Positions 7,347-13,970 of a stretch of DNA of 18,675 bases are shown one piece after another. The notes under the pieces were generated by a model. It was not told the origin of the DNA, ran no database searches, and worked only from the letters and a program-made list of their open reading frames with translations. The stretch is from MA-ANB-1 sp040878225. GTDB lineage: Bacteria; Actinomycetota; Acidimicrobiia; Spongiisociales; ZC4RG35. The stretch's first letter is position 1. Each line of letters begins with the position of its first letter. Position numbers and translations under genes: made by a program. The stretch is from the NCBI GenBank assembly GCA_040878225.1, contig JBBDMR010000096.1, positions 1-18,675 of the forward strand, written 5' to 3'.

Positions 7347-7757
7347 ATGGTGAAGCTGCTCAACCTGGATCACGTTGCGATTGCCGTACGCGACCTCGAT
7401 GCTGCGCTCGCCGGCTATCGGGATCGGTACCGGGTCGAGCCTGCATATCGGGAGGTGGTCGAGGATCAGGGGGTGGAGGAGGCGATGATCCCGGTCGGGG
7501 GGTCGTTTTTGCAACTCCTACAGCCTCTCAGCCCGGAGACACCGGTCGGGCGATTTCTGGACAAACACGGTGAAGGTCTTCACCACGTCGCCTACGCGGT
7601 AACCAACATCGAAGCAGCCCTGTCTCATTTGAAGGAGACGGGCGCTCGCCTCGTCGACGAGAGCCCGCGAAAGGGCGGTCGGGGGACACGGATCGCTTTC
7701 GTGCACCCGGCGGACCTTGGCGGAACGCTTATCGAACTCGTGGAGATGCAATCGTGA
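7347..7757 (+). CDS. mce: Methylmalonyl-CoA epimerase
   Basis: The 136-aa protein of the vicinal-oxygen-chelate fold interconverts (R)- and (S)-methylmalonyl-CoA between propionyl-CoA carboxylase and methylmalonyl-CoA mutase. Two beta-alpha repeats are visible. The first opens with LDHVAIAVRDLDAAL (metal ligand His9) and contains QGVEEAMIPV; the second opens with GEGLHHVAYAV and ends with GGTLIELVE (metal ligand Glu). The full length fits the family. ATG 7347 is preferred; GTG 7350 directly after it is also possible, and a GTG at 7329 would add six residues that do not look conserved. No good ribosome binding site is seen. The stop overlaps the next start (GTGA). Confidence 0.92.
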   Translation: MVKLLNLDHVAIAVRDLDAALAGYRDRYRVEPAYREVVEDQGVEEAMIPVGGSFLQLLQPLSPETPVGRFLDKHGEGLHHVAYAVTNIEAALSHLKETGARLVDESPRKGGRGTRIAFVHPADLGGTLIELVEMQS

Positions 7758-7960
7758 AAATGCCATTCGACATCAAAGGCGGAGCCTCCGAATTCGAGGC
7801 AGCGGTAATCGCCGTGGTGCTCGACCATGTCACGGCTGACGAAGTAGCCCGCGCCGCGGGGCGGAACAGCAACGACAACCGCGTCCCCGGCTGGGTCCGC
7901 GCCTTGAGTCCCGAGATCTACCCCTCACGATTCGAACAGAAGCGACCTTCCCCCACCTAA
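7754..7960 (+). CDS. Small protein, acyl-CoA carboxylase epsilon-like
   Basis: The 68-aa protein is coupled to mce by a GTGA overlap. After a short lead (MPFDIKGGAS) comes a helix (EFEAAVIAVVLDHV), a polar linker and VPGWVRALSPE near the C-terminus. A short helix with a following Trp-containing segment is the pattern of small epsilon subunits of actinobacterial acyl-CoA carboxylases, which help the beta subunit bind the biotin-carrying alpha subunit. The similarity is a general pattern, not a specific motif, so the function is tentative. A start at ATG 7760 would remove two residues. Its TAA overlaps the convergent murJ stop. Confidence 0.55.
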   Translation: MKMPFDIKGGASEFEAAVIAVVLDHVTADEVARAAGRNSNDNRVPGWVRALSPEIYPSRFEQKRPSPT

Positions 7961-9510
7961 GCCCGGCGCGACCGGATTCGCGCTGCCAGAGCTTCTAGTT
8001 CGGGTGCTTTGAAGAGCCTGGCGACGAGGAGGAAGACCGCCAGAGTGGTTGCCGTCCCCACTGCGGCAATGGCGAGGGCTGCGGCGGTCTCGGGTGTTCC
8101 CGAGCCTCCCATGGCGTTGACCAGGGGGACGGTGGCCATGGCAGCGACGCCTGCCGCAACCAGTCCCCGGGCAAGCGAAATCGCGATCCGGCGCACGCCA
8201 TCCCATCCGGCGTCGCCGCCCCAGGCGAGGAGCAGGGCCAGCGCATACCCGGTCATCGTCAGAGTCGAGGCAAGGGCGAAGCCTTCGACCCCCATGATGT
8301 TGTAGAGGATCAACCATGTGGGAATCGCCACCACTGTCGAGGCCGTGCCCACTATGACCGGCACCCACATCCTGCGCTTGGCGTAGAAGTGCCTGGCGAT
8401 GATCTGGTGCAGCCCCCACGCCGGTATCGAGAAGGCATAGATGACGAGGAGCCCGGCCACCACACTGGCATTCTCGCCACCGGCGGAGAACTCGCCGTAG
8501 CCGTAGATGAGCGAGACGAACGGCCCGGCGAGCACAACGAGCAGAGCGGTGGCCACAGCAGAGACGAAGACTGTGTTCTTGGCGGCATTCTCCGTGGTCT
8601 CATTCAACTCCTGGCGGGCACCGCTGGCGGCAAGCCTGGCCAGGAACGGATAGGCGGCGACTCCCGCGGCCTGGGCGATCACGCCGATGGGGACCATGGT
8701 GAGCCGACGGGCGTAGAAGAGCCCCGCAGCCGCACCCGTCTCGATCTGGCCGAACCAGTTGATGAACTGCTCGTCGAGGACCGCCACCGACTGGCCGAGC
8801 ATCAGAGGGAGGGCGAGGATCAGGTACTCACCCACTGCCGACTGTCCCGACACCGGCACGAGCCGGACACCCGTGCGTCTCGCTCCGAACCACTGGAGCC
8901 CGAAGTTGCCGATCGCCGACCCGACAACAGCGCCCCAGAGGAAGGCTTCCGGGCTTGCCTCGCCGGCGGCGTACCCGATCAGCCCGCCACCAATGATCCC
9001 GAGGTTGTAGATCACAGGAGCGATAGCCGGGATGGCGAAACGCCTGTGGGCGTACTGGGCTGCCATCAGCACCGACCCGAGCACGAGGAAGATCTGGGCG
9101 GGGAGAACGATCCGGGTGAGGGAGGTGAGACGCAAATGGTCTTCGGGCCGGGCCTGGAAGACCAGTTCGACGAATTGGGGGGCGAAGACCCACATCACCG
9201 CAGTGAGTCCCACGATCGCGAAAGCGACGAAACGGAAGACCGAGGTGAAGGCACGGTTGGTGGCTGCGGTGTCACCCTTCTCGATATGGCGGCTGAGAAT
9301 CGGAATCAGGGTGATGGTCAAATATGCACCGGCGAGCAGGTAGCTGAGGAAGTCGGGGAGGGCAAAGGCATGCCGATAGAGGTCGGCCTCGGCATTGAGC
9401 CCGATCAGGCCGGCGAGCAGGCTCTCCCGCAGCAGCCCGAGCAGTCGGGAGAGAAGGATCCCCCCGGATACGACGGCGGCTGCCATCCCCATCCGGATGG
9501 GTTTGGTCAT
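7957..9510 (-). CDS. murJ: Lipid II flippase MurJ (MviN family)
   Basis: The 517-aa polytopic membrane protein is of the MOP superfamily. The N-terminus (SGGILLSRLLGLLRESLLA) matches the first MurJ helix, and YLLAGAYLTITLIPILSR and LPAQIFLVLGSVLMAAQYAHRRFAIPAIAPVIYN follow in the usual order. The rest contains alternating hydrophobic helices consistent with about 14 membrane segments. It moves lipid II across the membrane for peptidoglycan synthesis. Some actinobacterial MurJ proteins carry a long C-terminal regulatory extension; here the protein stops after the membrane core with a short Arg-rich tail. The ATG overlaps the TGA of the upstream PHP gene, and its TAG overlaps the stop of the convergent 68-aa gene. 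Confidence 0.93.
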   Translation of the reverse strand: MTKPIRMGMAAAVVSGGILLSRLLGLLRESLLAGLIGLNAEADLYRHAFALPDFLSYLLAGAYLTITLIPILSRHIEKGDTAATNRAFTSVFRFVAFAIVGLTAVMWVFAPQFVELVFQARPEDHLRLTSLTRIVLPAQIFLVLGSVLMAAQYAHRRFAIPAIAPVIYNLGIIGGGLIGYAAGEASPEAFLWGAVVGSAIGNFGLQWFGARRTGVRLVPVSGQSAVGEYLILALPLMLGQSVAVLDEQFINWFGQIETGAAAGLFYARRLTMVPIGVIAQAAGVAAYPFLARLAASGARQELNETTENAAKNTVFVSAVATALLVVLAGPFVSLIYGYGEFSAGGENASVVAGLLVIYAFSIPAWGLHQIIARHFYAKRRMWVPVIVGTASTVVAIPTWLILYNIMGVEGFALASTLTMTGYALALLLAWGGDAGWDGVRRIAISLARGLVAAGVAAMATVPLVNAMGGSGTPETAAALAIAAVGTATTLAVFLLVARLFKAPELEALAARIRSRRA

Positions 9511-10343
9511 TGTCTCGATGCCCTCAGACTCTCGAGGATCCGCTCGGGGACGTGGAGGTCGCCGTAGCCCGAACCCAGCCCCAGCCCCTCCTTATAGGTC
9601 CCGTGATAGTCGCTTCCTCCAGAGGGGATGAGACCGAAGCGCCGTGCCAGGTCGTCGTAGCCGTAGCGCTCGTGCTGCTGGTATGCCGAGTAGTGGGCTT
9701 CGAGCCCGACCAGGCCATAGCCTATGAGTTCGTCGAGGAGGTCGGCCATCTCGGCCGCCCGATTCACACCCAGTGTGTGGGGGTGGGCGAGGATGGGCAC
9801 CGCTCCCGATTCCAGGGCCAGACCGATCCCTTCCTCCGGAGTGAGCAGGCGCCGCTTCACGTAAGCCGGTGCGCCGTTGGCGAGCCAGAGGTCGAAGGCT
9901 GTCCTGATATCGGGCACGTATCCCTTCGCCACCATGACGGCCGCGATGTGGGGGCGTCCCACCGAGCCTTCCCCTGCTTCGACGAGCACCTCCTCGAGGC
10001 TTATCGGCATTCCGAGGCGGGTGAGCTCATCGACGATGATCTGGTTGCGAGAGCCACGAGCGTGCTGGATCTCCGCAAGCCGGTCCTGGAGTGGTCCCGG
10101 GCCTGGTGGCAGCCACAACACCACCAGGTGCATCCCGCCTTCGGTGCGCGTCAGCGAAAGCTCGGTCCCGGGGATCATCTCGATCCCATCGGCAGCCGCT
10201 TGGGCCTCTTCGACGCCTTCCTGCGTGTCGTGGTCGGTGAGGGCGATAGCTGTCAGCCCCGACTGGATGGCGCGGTGGATGAGCTCGGTGGGTGTGTCTG
10301 ACCCATCTGAGAATGTGCTGTGGGAGTGGAGGTCTACTGCCAT
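9507..10343 (-). CDS. PHP-domain metal-dependent phosphoesterase
   Basis: The 278-aa cytoplasmic protein has the PHP metal-site motifs in order: DLHSHSTFSDG (His6, His8, Asp13), LTDHDT, the PGTELS glutamate, a GRPHIA histidine, ILAHPHTLG, EAHYSAY and GGSDYHG near the C-terminus. The layout matches the YciV/TrpH-like group, whose studied members hydrolyse nucleoside 3',5'-bisphosphates or shorten RNA ends. The substrate here is not proven. ATG 10343 is chosen so that the protein begins MAVDLHSHS; a TTG three codons earlier (10352) is less likely. It lies 28 bases after the cyclophilin gene and overlaps murJ by four bases. Confidence 0.88.
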   Translation of the reverse strand: MAVDLHSHSTFSDGSDTPTELIHRAIQSGLTAIALTDHDTQEGVEEAQAAADGIEMIPGTELSLTRTEGGMHLVVLWLPPGPGPLQDRLAEIQHARGSRNQIIVDELTRLGMPISLEEVLVEAGEGSVGRPHIAAVMVAKGYVPDIRTAFDLWLANGAPAYVKRRLLTPEEGIGLALESGAVPILAHPHTLGVNRAAEMADLLDELIGYGLVGLEAHYSAYQQHERYGYDDLARRFGLIPSGGSDYHGTYKEGLGLGSGYGDLHVPERILESLRASRQ

Positions 10344-10371
10344 CGCCCACAAATCATCGCTGATGAGTGGG

Positions 10372-11151
10372 TCAAGAACCGGTTACGTCGATCGTGACGG
10401 TCTCGATGTAGACCGTCTCGAGCGGGAGGCTGTCCTCGCGGAAACCCGGTCGCCGCGCCGTTTTGATTTCGGTGATCGCGTCGATTGCCTCCTGGCCCGA
10501 GATGACGGTGCCGAGAACGTTGAACTGGGGATTGAGAGAGCTGGCATCTCCGACAACGATGAACATGTCGCTACCGGTGGTTCCCCGTCCCAGGTTGTCC
10601 ATGGCCACGACGCCGGCTTCGTAGACGAAGTCTTCAGGCGGGAACTCGTCAGGCACGCTGTATCCGGGGCTACCTGTCCCGTTGGCTTCCGGGTCGCCTC
10701 CCTGGATCACGAAGTTCGCGAGAACCCGGTGGAAGACTTGCCCGTTGTAGAAGCCTTCCCGGGCAAGGAACACGAAGGAGTTGACCGTCGCCGGGTTATC
10801 GAGGTTGAGGTCGATCACGATCTCGCCACACGAGGTCTGGATGGTTGCCGTGGCAGCTGTGGCGGTCTCGAGGTCGGTCTGGGCCTCCGGTGCATCGAAC
10901 TGCTCGACGCTCTGGGCCGTGGGCTGGTCTGCCCCGCATGCTGTCTCCTGGGCACGGAATGCCTCATAGCCGGTGGGGAGGGAGCCATCGCCGTCGAATA
11001 TCGCACCGAGGGCAAAAAAGCCCACGACAACCGCCCCAAAGCCGAACGCCGTGAGGATGCGCCGGGTGAGTTCCCGGCGGGCACTTTTCTTCTTTTCCGC
11101 CTCTTTCTTGGCGGCGCGAAGTTCTTTCTGGCGGTGGCGTCGATCAGACAT
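10372..11151 (-). CDS. Membrane-anchored cyclophilin-type peptidyl-prolyl isomerase
   Basis: The 259-aa protein starts with a Lys/Arg-rich cytoplasmic segment (1-31, possibly coiled coil), then one membrane helix (~32-52). A linker of ~50 residues has two cysteines in total within the mature part (ETACGAD and QTSCGEI), which could form a disulfide outside the cell. The cyclophilin domain covers ~100-259 with YNGQVFHRVLANFVIQGGDP, GVVAMDNLG, GSDMFIV and NPQFNVLGTVISGQEAI. It would accelerate proline isomerisation of exported proteins. No ribosome binding site precedes the ATG; a TAAAGT box lies about ten bases upstream, so the message may have a very short leader. Confidence 0.9.
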   Translation of the reverse strand: MSDRRHRQKELRAAKKEAEKKKSARRELTRRILTAFGFGAVVVGFFALGAIFDGDGSLPTGYEAFRAQETACGADQPTAQSVEQFDAPEAQTDLETATAATATIQTSCGEIVIDLNLDNPATVNSFVFLAREGFYNGQVFHRVLANFVIQGGDPEANGTGSPGYSVPDEFPPEDFVYEAGVVAMDNLGRGTTGSDMFIVVGDASSLNPQFNVLGTVISGQEAIDAITEIKTARRPGFREDSLPLETVYIETVTIDVTGS

Positions 11152-11234
11152 CGAATCGGGACTTTAGGCACCGACAGAAAACAATCGTCGGGCGGTGTTC
11201 GTATTGAGGCCCAAAAGGCTCCAAACTGTGCCCT

Positions 11235-12467
11235 ATGCCTGTAGTCGTCCAGAAGTACGGTGGCACCTCAGTTGCCGACCCGGCGCGGATCAGCGCCGTC
11301 GCCGATCTCGTCGGGGCGTCACGCCGTGCCGGCAACGACGTTGTGGTTGTCGTATCGGCGATGGGCCACACCACAGACGAACTGATCGCCCTCGCTGCCG
11401 ACATCTCCCCCAAGCCTCCACCCAGGGAGATGGACATGCTGCTCTCGGCCGGGGAGCGGATTTCGATGGCGTTGCTGGCGATGGCCCTGGATGTCAGGAA
11501 CATCCCCGCAGTCAGCTACACCGGAAGTCAGGCGGGGATCCTCACCGACTCCTCACACGGTGAGGCCAAGATCAAGGAGATCACCGGGCACCGCGTCAAA
11601 GACTCCCTTGCCGAGGGAAAGGTCGTGATCGTCGCCGGCTTCCAGGGCGTCGACCCCGACTCCAAGGAGGTGACCACGTTGGGACGCGGTGGCTCCGATG
11701 CCACTGCGGTCGCCCTGGCAGCCGCCCTGGGTGCTGATGCCTGCGAGATCTACACCGACGTCGACGGTGTGTTCACTGCCGACCCCCGAATTGTCCCCGA
11801 GGCGAAGAAACTCAAAGAGGTCTCCTTCGATGAGATGCTCGAGTTGTCCGGCGCCGGTGCCGGGGTGCTGATGTCGCGGTCGGTCGAATTCGGGCGGCGG
11901 TTCGATATCCCGATTCACGTGCGATCATCACTGAGCGGCCAGGTCGGGACCTGGGTCAAGGAGACGACTATGGAACAAGCCATCATCAGCGGGATCGCTC
12001 ATGACCGTTCGGAGGCGAAGGTTTCGGTGAACCGCCTGCCCGACCGTCCCGGCGTCGCTGCTTCGGTCTTCGGCCCCCTCGCCGACGCCGGCGTAAACGT
12101 GGACATGATCGTCCAGAACGTCTCCCACGACGGGACCACCGACATCAGCTTCACGGTCACGCGCTCGCAGGTGGCCGAGGCCGAGCGGATCGCCAAGGAC
12201 GTGGCAGTCGAAGTCGGTGCGCTCTCGGTCGACGTCGACCTCGAAATCGGCAAGGTCTCCCTGGTCGGTGCCGGCATGAAGTCGCATCCCGGCGTTGCGG
12301 CACATGCCTTCCGGGCCCTCGCCGAAGAGGGGATCAATATCGAGATGATCTCCACCTCGACGATCAGGATCTCATGTGTGGTCCGTGCCGACCAGGTCGA
12401 GAATGCGGTCAAAGCCCTGCACAAAGCCTTTGATCCGCCCATGATCACCGAAGAGGTGGGAGCGTGA
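11235..12467 (+). CDS. lysC: Aspartokinase, alpha subunit (full length)
   Basis: The 410-aa enzyme phosphorylates aspartate, the first step to lysine, threonine, methionine and diaminopimelate. The N-terminal kinase domain has VQKYGGTSVAD (Lys7), MLLSAGERIS, LGRGGSDATAVALAAAL and YTDVDGVFTADPR. Two ACT domains follow: LPDRPGVAASVFGPLADAG (~262 on) and a second with KSHPGVAAHAFRALAEEG (~343 on), the usual sites of feedback control by lysine and/or threonine. The length fits the actinobacterial enzyme. The ATG lacks a clear ribosome binding site. Within the gene there is a strong internal start for the beta subunit at 11970. The stop overlaps the GTG of asd. Confidence 0.95.
   Translation: MPVVVQKYGGTSVADPARISAVADLVGASRRAGNDVVVVVSAMGHTTDELIALAADISPKPPPREMDMLLSAGERISMALLAMALDVRNIPAVSYTGSQAGILTDSSHGEAKIKEITGHRVKDSLAEGKVVIVAGFQGVDPDSKEVTTLGRGGSDATAVALAAALGADACEIYTDVDGVFTADPRIVPEAKKLKEVSFDEMLELSGAGAGVLMSRSVEFGRRFDIPIHVRSSLSGQVGTWVKETTMEQAIISGIAHDRSEAKVSVNRLPDRPGVAASVFGPLADAGVNVDMIVQNVSHDGTTDISFTVTRSQVAEAERIAKDVAVEVGALSVDVDLEIGKVSLVGAGMKSHPGVAAHAFRALAEEGINIEMISTSTIRISCVVRADQVENAVKALHKAFDPPMITEEVGA
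11958..11963 (+). promoter_or_regulatory. Internal ribosome binding site for aspartokinase beta
   Basis: AAGGAG lies inside the aspartokinase coding sequence, six bases before the in-frame ATG at 11970. Its quality, compared with the missing site before the main start, is the reason for calling the internal product. Confidence 0.6.
11970..12467 (+). CDS. lysC: Aspartokinase beta subunit from internal in-frame start
   Basis: Met246 of the aspartokinase frame is preceded by AAGGAG at 11958-11963 with six bases between, a better ribosome binding site than that of the full-length protein. The product would be 165 aa and contain only the two ACT regulatory domains. In Corynebacterium, mycobacteria and Bacillus subtilis the same in-frame internal start gives the beta subunit of an alpha2beta2 aspartokinase. 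The local protein sequence (MEQAIISGIAHDRSEAKV) lies where the known beta subunits begin. The site is seen in the sequence; its use is inferred from the family. Confidence 0.65.
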   Translation: MEQAIISGIAHDRSEAKVSVNRLPDRPGVAASVFGPLADAGVNVDMIVQNVSHDGTTDISFTVTRSQVAEAERIAKDVAVEVGALSVDVDLEIGKVSLVGAGMKSHPGVAAHAFRALAEEGINIEMISTSTIRISCVVRADQVENAVKALHKAFDPPMITEEVGA

Positions 12468-13477
12468 GCGGCCGTCGCGTCGCCGTGGTCGGCGCCACCG
12501 GGGCGGTGGGCCGCACCATGCTCTCCATCCTCGAAGAACGTGAATTCGATGTCTCCGATCTGAGGCTGTTTGCGTCATCGCGTTCGGCCGGCAGCATCGT
12601 CACCACCCGGTGGGGCGACGTGGAGGTCGAAGACCTCGCCGACGCCGACCCGGCCGGCGTCGAGATTGCCCTGTTCAGCGCAGGAGGCGCCAGGTCCAAG
12701 GAGTTCGCTCACCGCTTCGTCGGGACAGGAGCGGTGGTCGTGGACAACTCATCGGCGTTCCGGATGGACACCGGCGTTCCCCTGGTGGTTGCCGGGGTCA
12801 ATGACGATGCGGCGTCCGGCCACAACGGGATCATCGCCAACCCGAACTGCACGACGATGGCCCTGATGATGGCCGCCGGCCCACTTCACCGCAGTCTGGG
12901 CCTTCGCTCCATGGTGGTCAGCTCCTACCAGTCCGTCTCCGGTTCGGGAAAGGCGGCAGTCGACGAGCTGATGGGCCAGGTCGATGCGCTGCGCGGCGAT
13001 GTCGACGGTCTGATGGACGGCTCCTGGGTAGACCCCGGTTCGGAGATCTACCTGCGCCCGATCGCTTTCAACACCCTGCCCTTTGCGGGGAACGAGGCGG
13101 AATCGGGCTACACCGATGAAGAGTGGAAACTGGTCAACGAGTCGAGGAAGATCCTCTCCATTCCCGACCTGGCAGTCGAGCCCACCTGCGTCCGGGTTCC
13201 GGTGGCGGTTGGGCACGGGATTTCCGCCTCCATGCGTTTTGCGTCGCCGACCACACCCGAAGCTGCAACCGAGATCCTCAACAACGCGCCCGGAATCGAG
13301 GTCTGGACCGACAAGGTTCCGACGGCCCTCGACTCCGCAGGGATCGACGATGTGCTCGCCGGAAGAATCAGGGGAACGCTGGGCGAACCGGGCGGTCTCA
13401 ACCTCTGGGTGGTAGGCGACAACCTCCGCAAAGGCGCCGCTCTCAACGCCGTCCAGATCGCCGAACTTCTGGCGTAG
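12464..13477 (+). CDS. asd: Aspartate-semialdehyde dehydrogenase
   Basis: The 337-aa NADPH-dependent enzyme converts aspartyl phosphate to aspartate semialdehyde, the step after aspartokinase. Visible are the nucleotide-binding GATGAVGR (11-18) and SSRSAG, VVDNSSAFR with PLVVAGVN, the catalytic Cys129 in NPNCTT, the SYQSVSGSGKAAVDEL segment, and PTCVRVPVAVGHG with His251. The length is normal. The GTG start overlaps the aspartokinase stop (GTGA), so both enzymes are probably made from one message in coupled fashion. Its TAG ends 46 bases before the tRNA-Pro gene and no terminator hairpin is seen between them. Confidence 0.95.
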   Translation: MSGRRVAVVGATGAVGRTMLSILEEREFDVSDLRLFASSRSAGSIVTTRWGDVEVEDLADADPAGVEIALFSAGGARSKEFAHRFVGTGAVVVDNSSAFRMDTGVPLVVAGVNDDAASGHNGIIANPNCTTMALMMAAGPLHRSLGLRSMVVSSYQSVSGSGKAAVDELMGQVDALRGDVDGLMDGSWVDPGSEIYLRPIAFNTLPFAGNEAESGYTDEEWKLVNESRKILSIPDLAVEPTCVRVPVAVGHGISASMRFASPTTPEAATEILNNAPGIEVWTDKVPTALDSAGIDDVLAGRIRGTLGEPGGLNLWVVGDNLRKGAALNAVQIAELLA

Positions 13478-13486
13478 CAATTCGAT

Positions 13487-13515
13487 CTGACCTACGCGTG
13501 ATGACTGCGTAGAAT
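13487..13515 (+). promoter_or_regulatory. Promoter of the tRNA-Pro gene
   Basis: A -35-like CTGACC at 13487-13492 and a -10 box TAGAAT at 13510-13515 are separated by 17 bases. Transcription would start near 13522, one or two bases before the mature tRNA. The spacing and position directly before the tRNA make this the best-supported promoter in the window. Confidence 0.7.
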
Positions 13516-13523
13516 CGGCTCAT

Positions 13524-13597
13524 CGGGACGTGGCGCAGCTTGGTAGCGCGCAGCGTTCGGGACGCTGAGGTCGTGGGTTCAAATCCCGCCGTCCCGA
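13524..13597 (+). tRNA. tRNA-Pro (anticodon CGG)
   Basis: A full cloverleaf can be drawn in 74 bases: acceptor stem CGGGACG with CGTCCCG, D arm GCGC...GCGC with loop AGCTTGGTA, anticodon stem CAGCG/CGCTG with loop TTCGGGA (anticodon CGG, reading CCG), variable AGGTC, T arm GTGGG-TTCAAAT-CCCGC, and discriminator A. C1 at the start of the acceptor stem is usual for tRNA-Pro. CCA is not encoded, so it must be added after transcription. It is followed by a strong hairpin and then by a repeat-rich region. tRNA genes of this kind are common integration sites. Confidence 0.95.
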
Positions 13598-13603
13598 CTC
13601 AGA

Positions 13604-13657
13604 AGGTGCTGGTCAGAGGCTTGCGGGTGAGTCTCCGACCGGCACCTCGTTCGTTTC
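13604..13657 (+). terminator. Hairpin downstream of tRNA-Pro, probable terminator
   Basis: An arm at 13604-13614 (AGGTGCTGGTC) pairs with 13637-13647 (GACCGGCACCT) over 11 pairs including one G-U. One mismatch and three more pairs extend it to a 14-base loop at 13619-13632. The following bases CGTTCGTTTC are only moderately T-rich. It begins seven bases after the tRNA, the expected place for its terminator. A structured RNA or a recombinase arm site are alternatives. Confidence 0.5.
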
Positions 13658-13677
13658 ATCGAACATTTATCGAACAT
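13649..13677. repeat. Inverted and direct CGAAC motifs
   Basis: GTTCG at 13649-13653 and CGAAC at 13660-13664 form an inverted pair with a six-base spacer. A nine-base ATCGAACAT is directly repeated at 13658-13666 and 13669-13677, one helical turn (11 bases) apart. This spacing is typical of paired protein-binding sites. The order differs from the actinobacterial LexA box (CGAAC before GTTCG), so LexA is not supported. Confidence 0.5.
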
Positions 13678-13722
13678 CCAAATTCTGGGAGGTTTGTGCT
13701 GTTTCGGTTCATGATGGACACT

Positions 13723-13786
13723 GTGGCTCCAGTAGGTGGGCGACACTTTGTGGACGCGGCTCCGGTTCTTGGGCGACGGTGGCTCC
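13723..13786. repeat. Three iterated GTGGCTCC-type repeats
   Basis: GTGGCTCC at 13723-13730, GCGGCTCC at 13756-13763 and GTGGCTCC at 13779-13786 are each followed by rGT. The first two continue with TGGGCGAC at 13737-13744 and 13770-13777. Units are 33 and 23 bases apart. Several short repeats close together occur at the ends of some insertion sequences, for instance the IS21 family, and also as regulator-binding arrays; neither is established here. Confidence 0.6.
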
Positions 13787-13950
13787 GGTAGTCAGTGACG
13801 GGCTCGCTGTCGCTAGCCCATGCCGAGGTTACGAGGAACAAGAAAGGGCCCCCGGCGTAAGGGGACTGTCCATTGGGGGCGGTGAACAGTTGGGGGCGAT
13901 AGCGCCGGAAGCCCTCTTCGACGTTAACGTTAGCAACGACCCTTCTGTGA

Positions 13951-13970
13951 TTCGAGCGCGTTCGCTCGAA
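13951..13970. repeat. Perfect 8-bp hairpin with CGTT loop
   Basis: TTCGAGCG pairs exactly with CGCTCGAA around a CGTT loop. No T run follows, so it is unlikely to be an ordinary terminator. With the ACGTTAACGT palindrome 20 bases upstream it may be an operator for the downstream signalling operon. Confidence 0.5.

Noticed and set aside
8389..9567. 392-codon open frame on + opposite murJ
   Set aside because: The translation is highly charged and low in hydrophobic residues, a shadow of the membrane protein MurJ on the other strand.
9877..11244. 455-codon open frame on + opposite the PHP and cyclophilin genes
   Set aside because: It is antisense to two clear genes, has no recognisable protein features and spans their boundary; long antisense frames are expected in high-GC DNA.
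13649..13664. LexA (SOS) box
   Set aside because: The half-sites are in the opposite order (GTTCG then CGAAC) from the actinobacterial LexA consensus.
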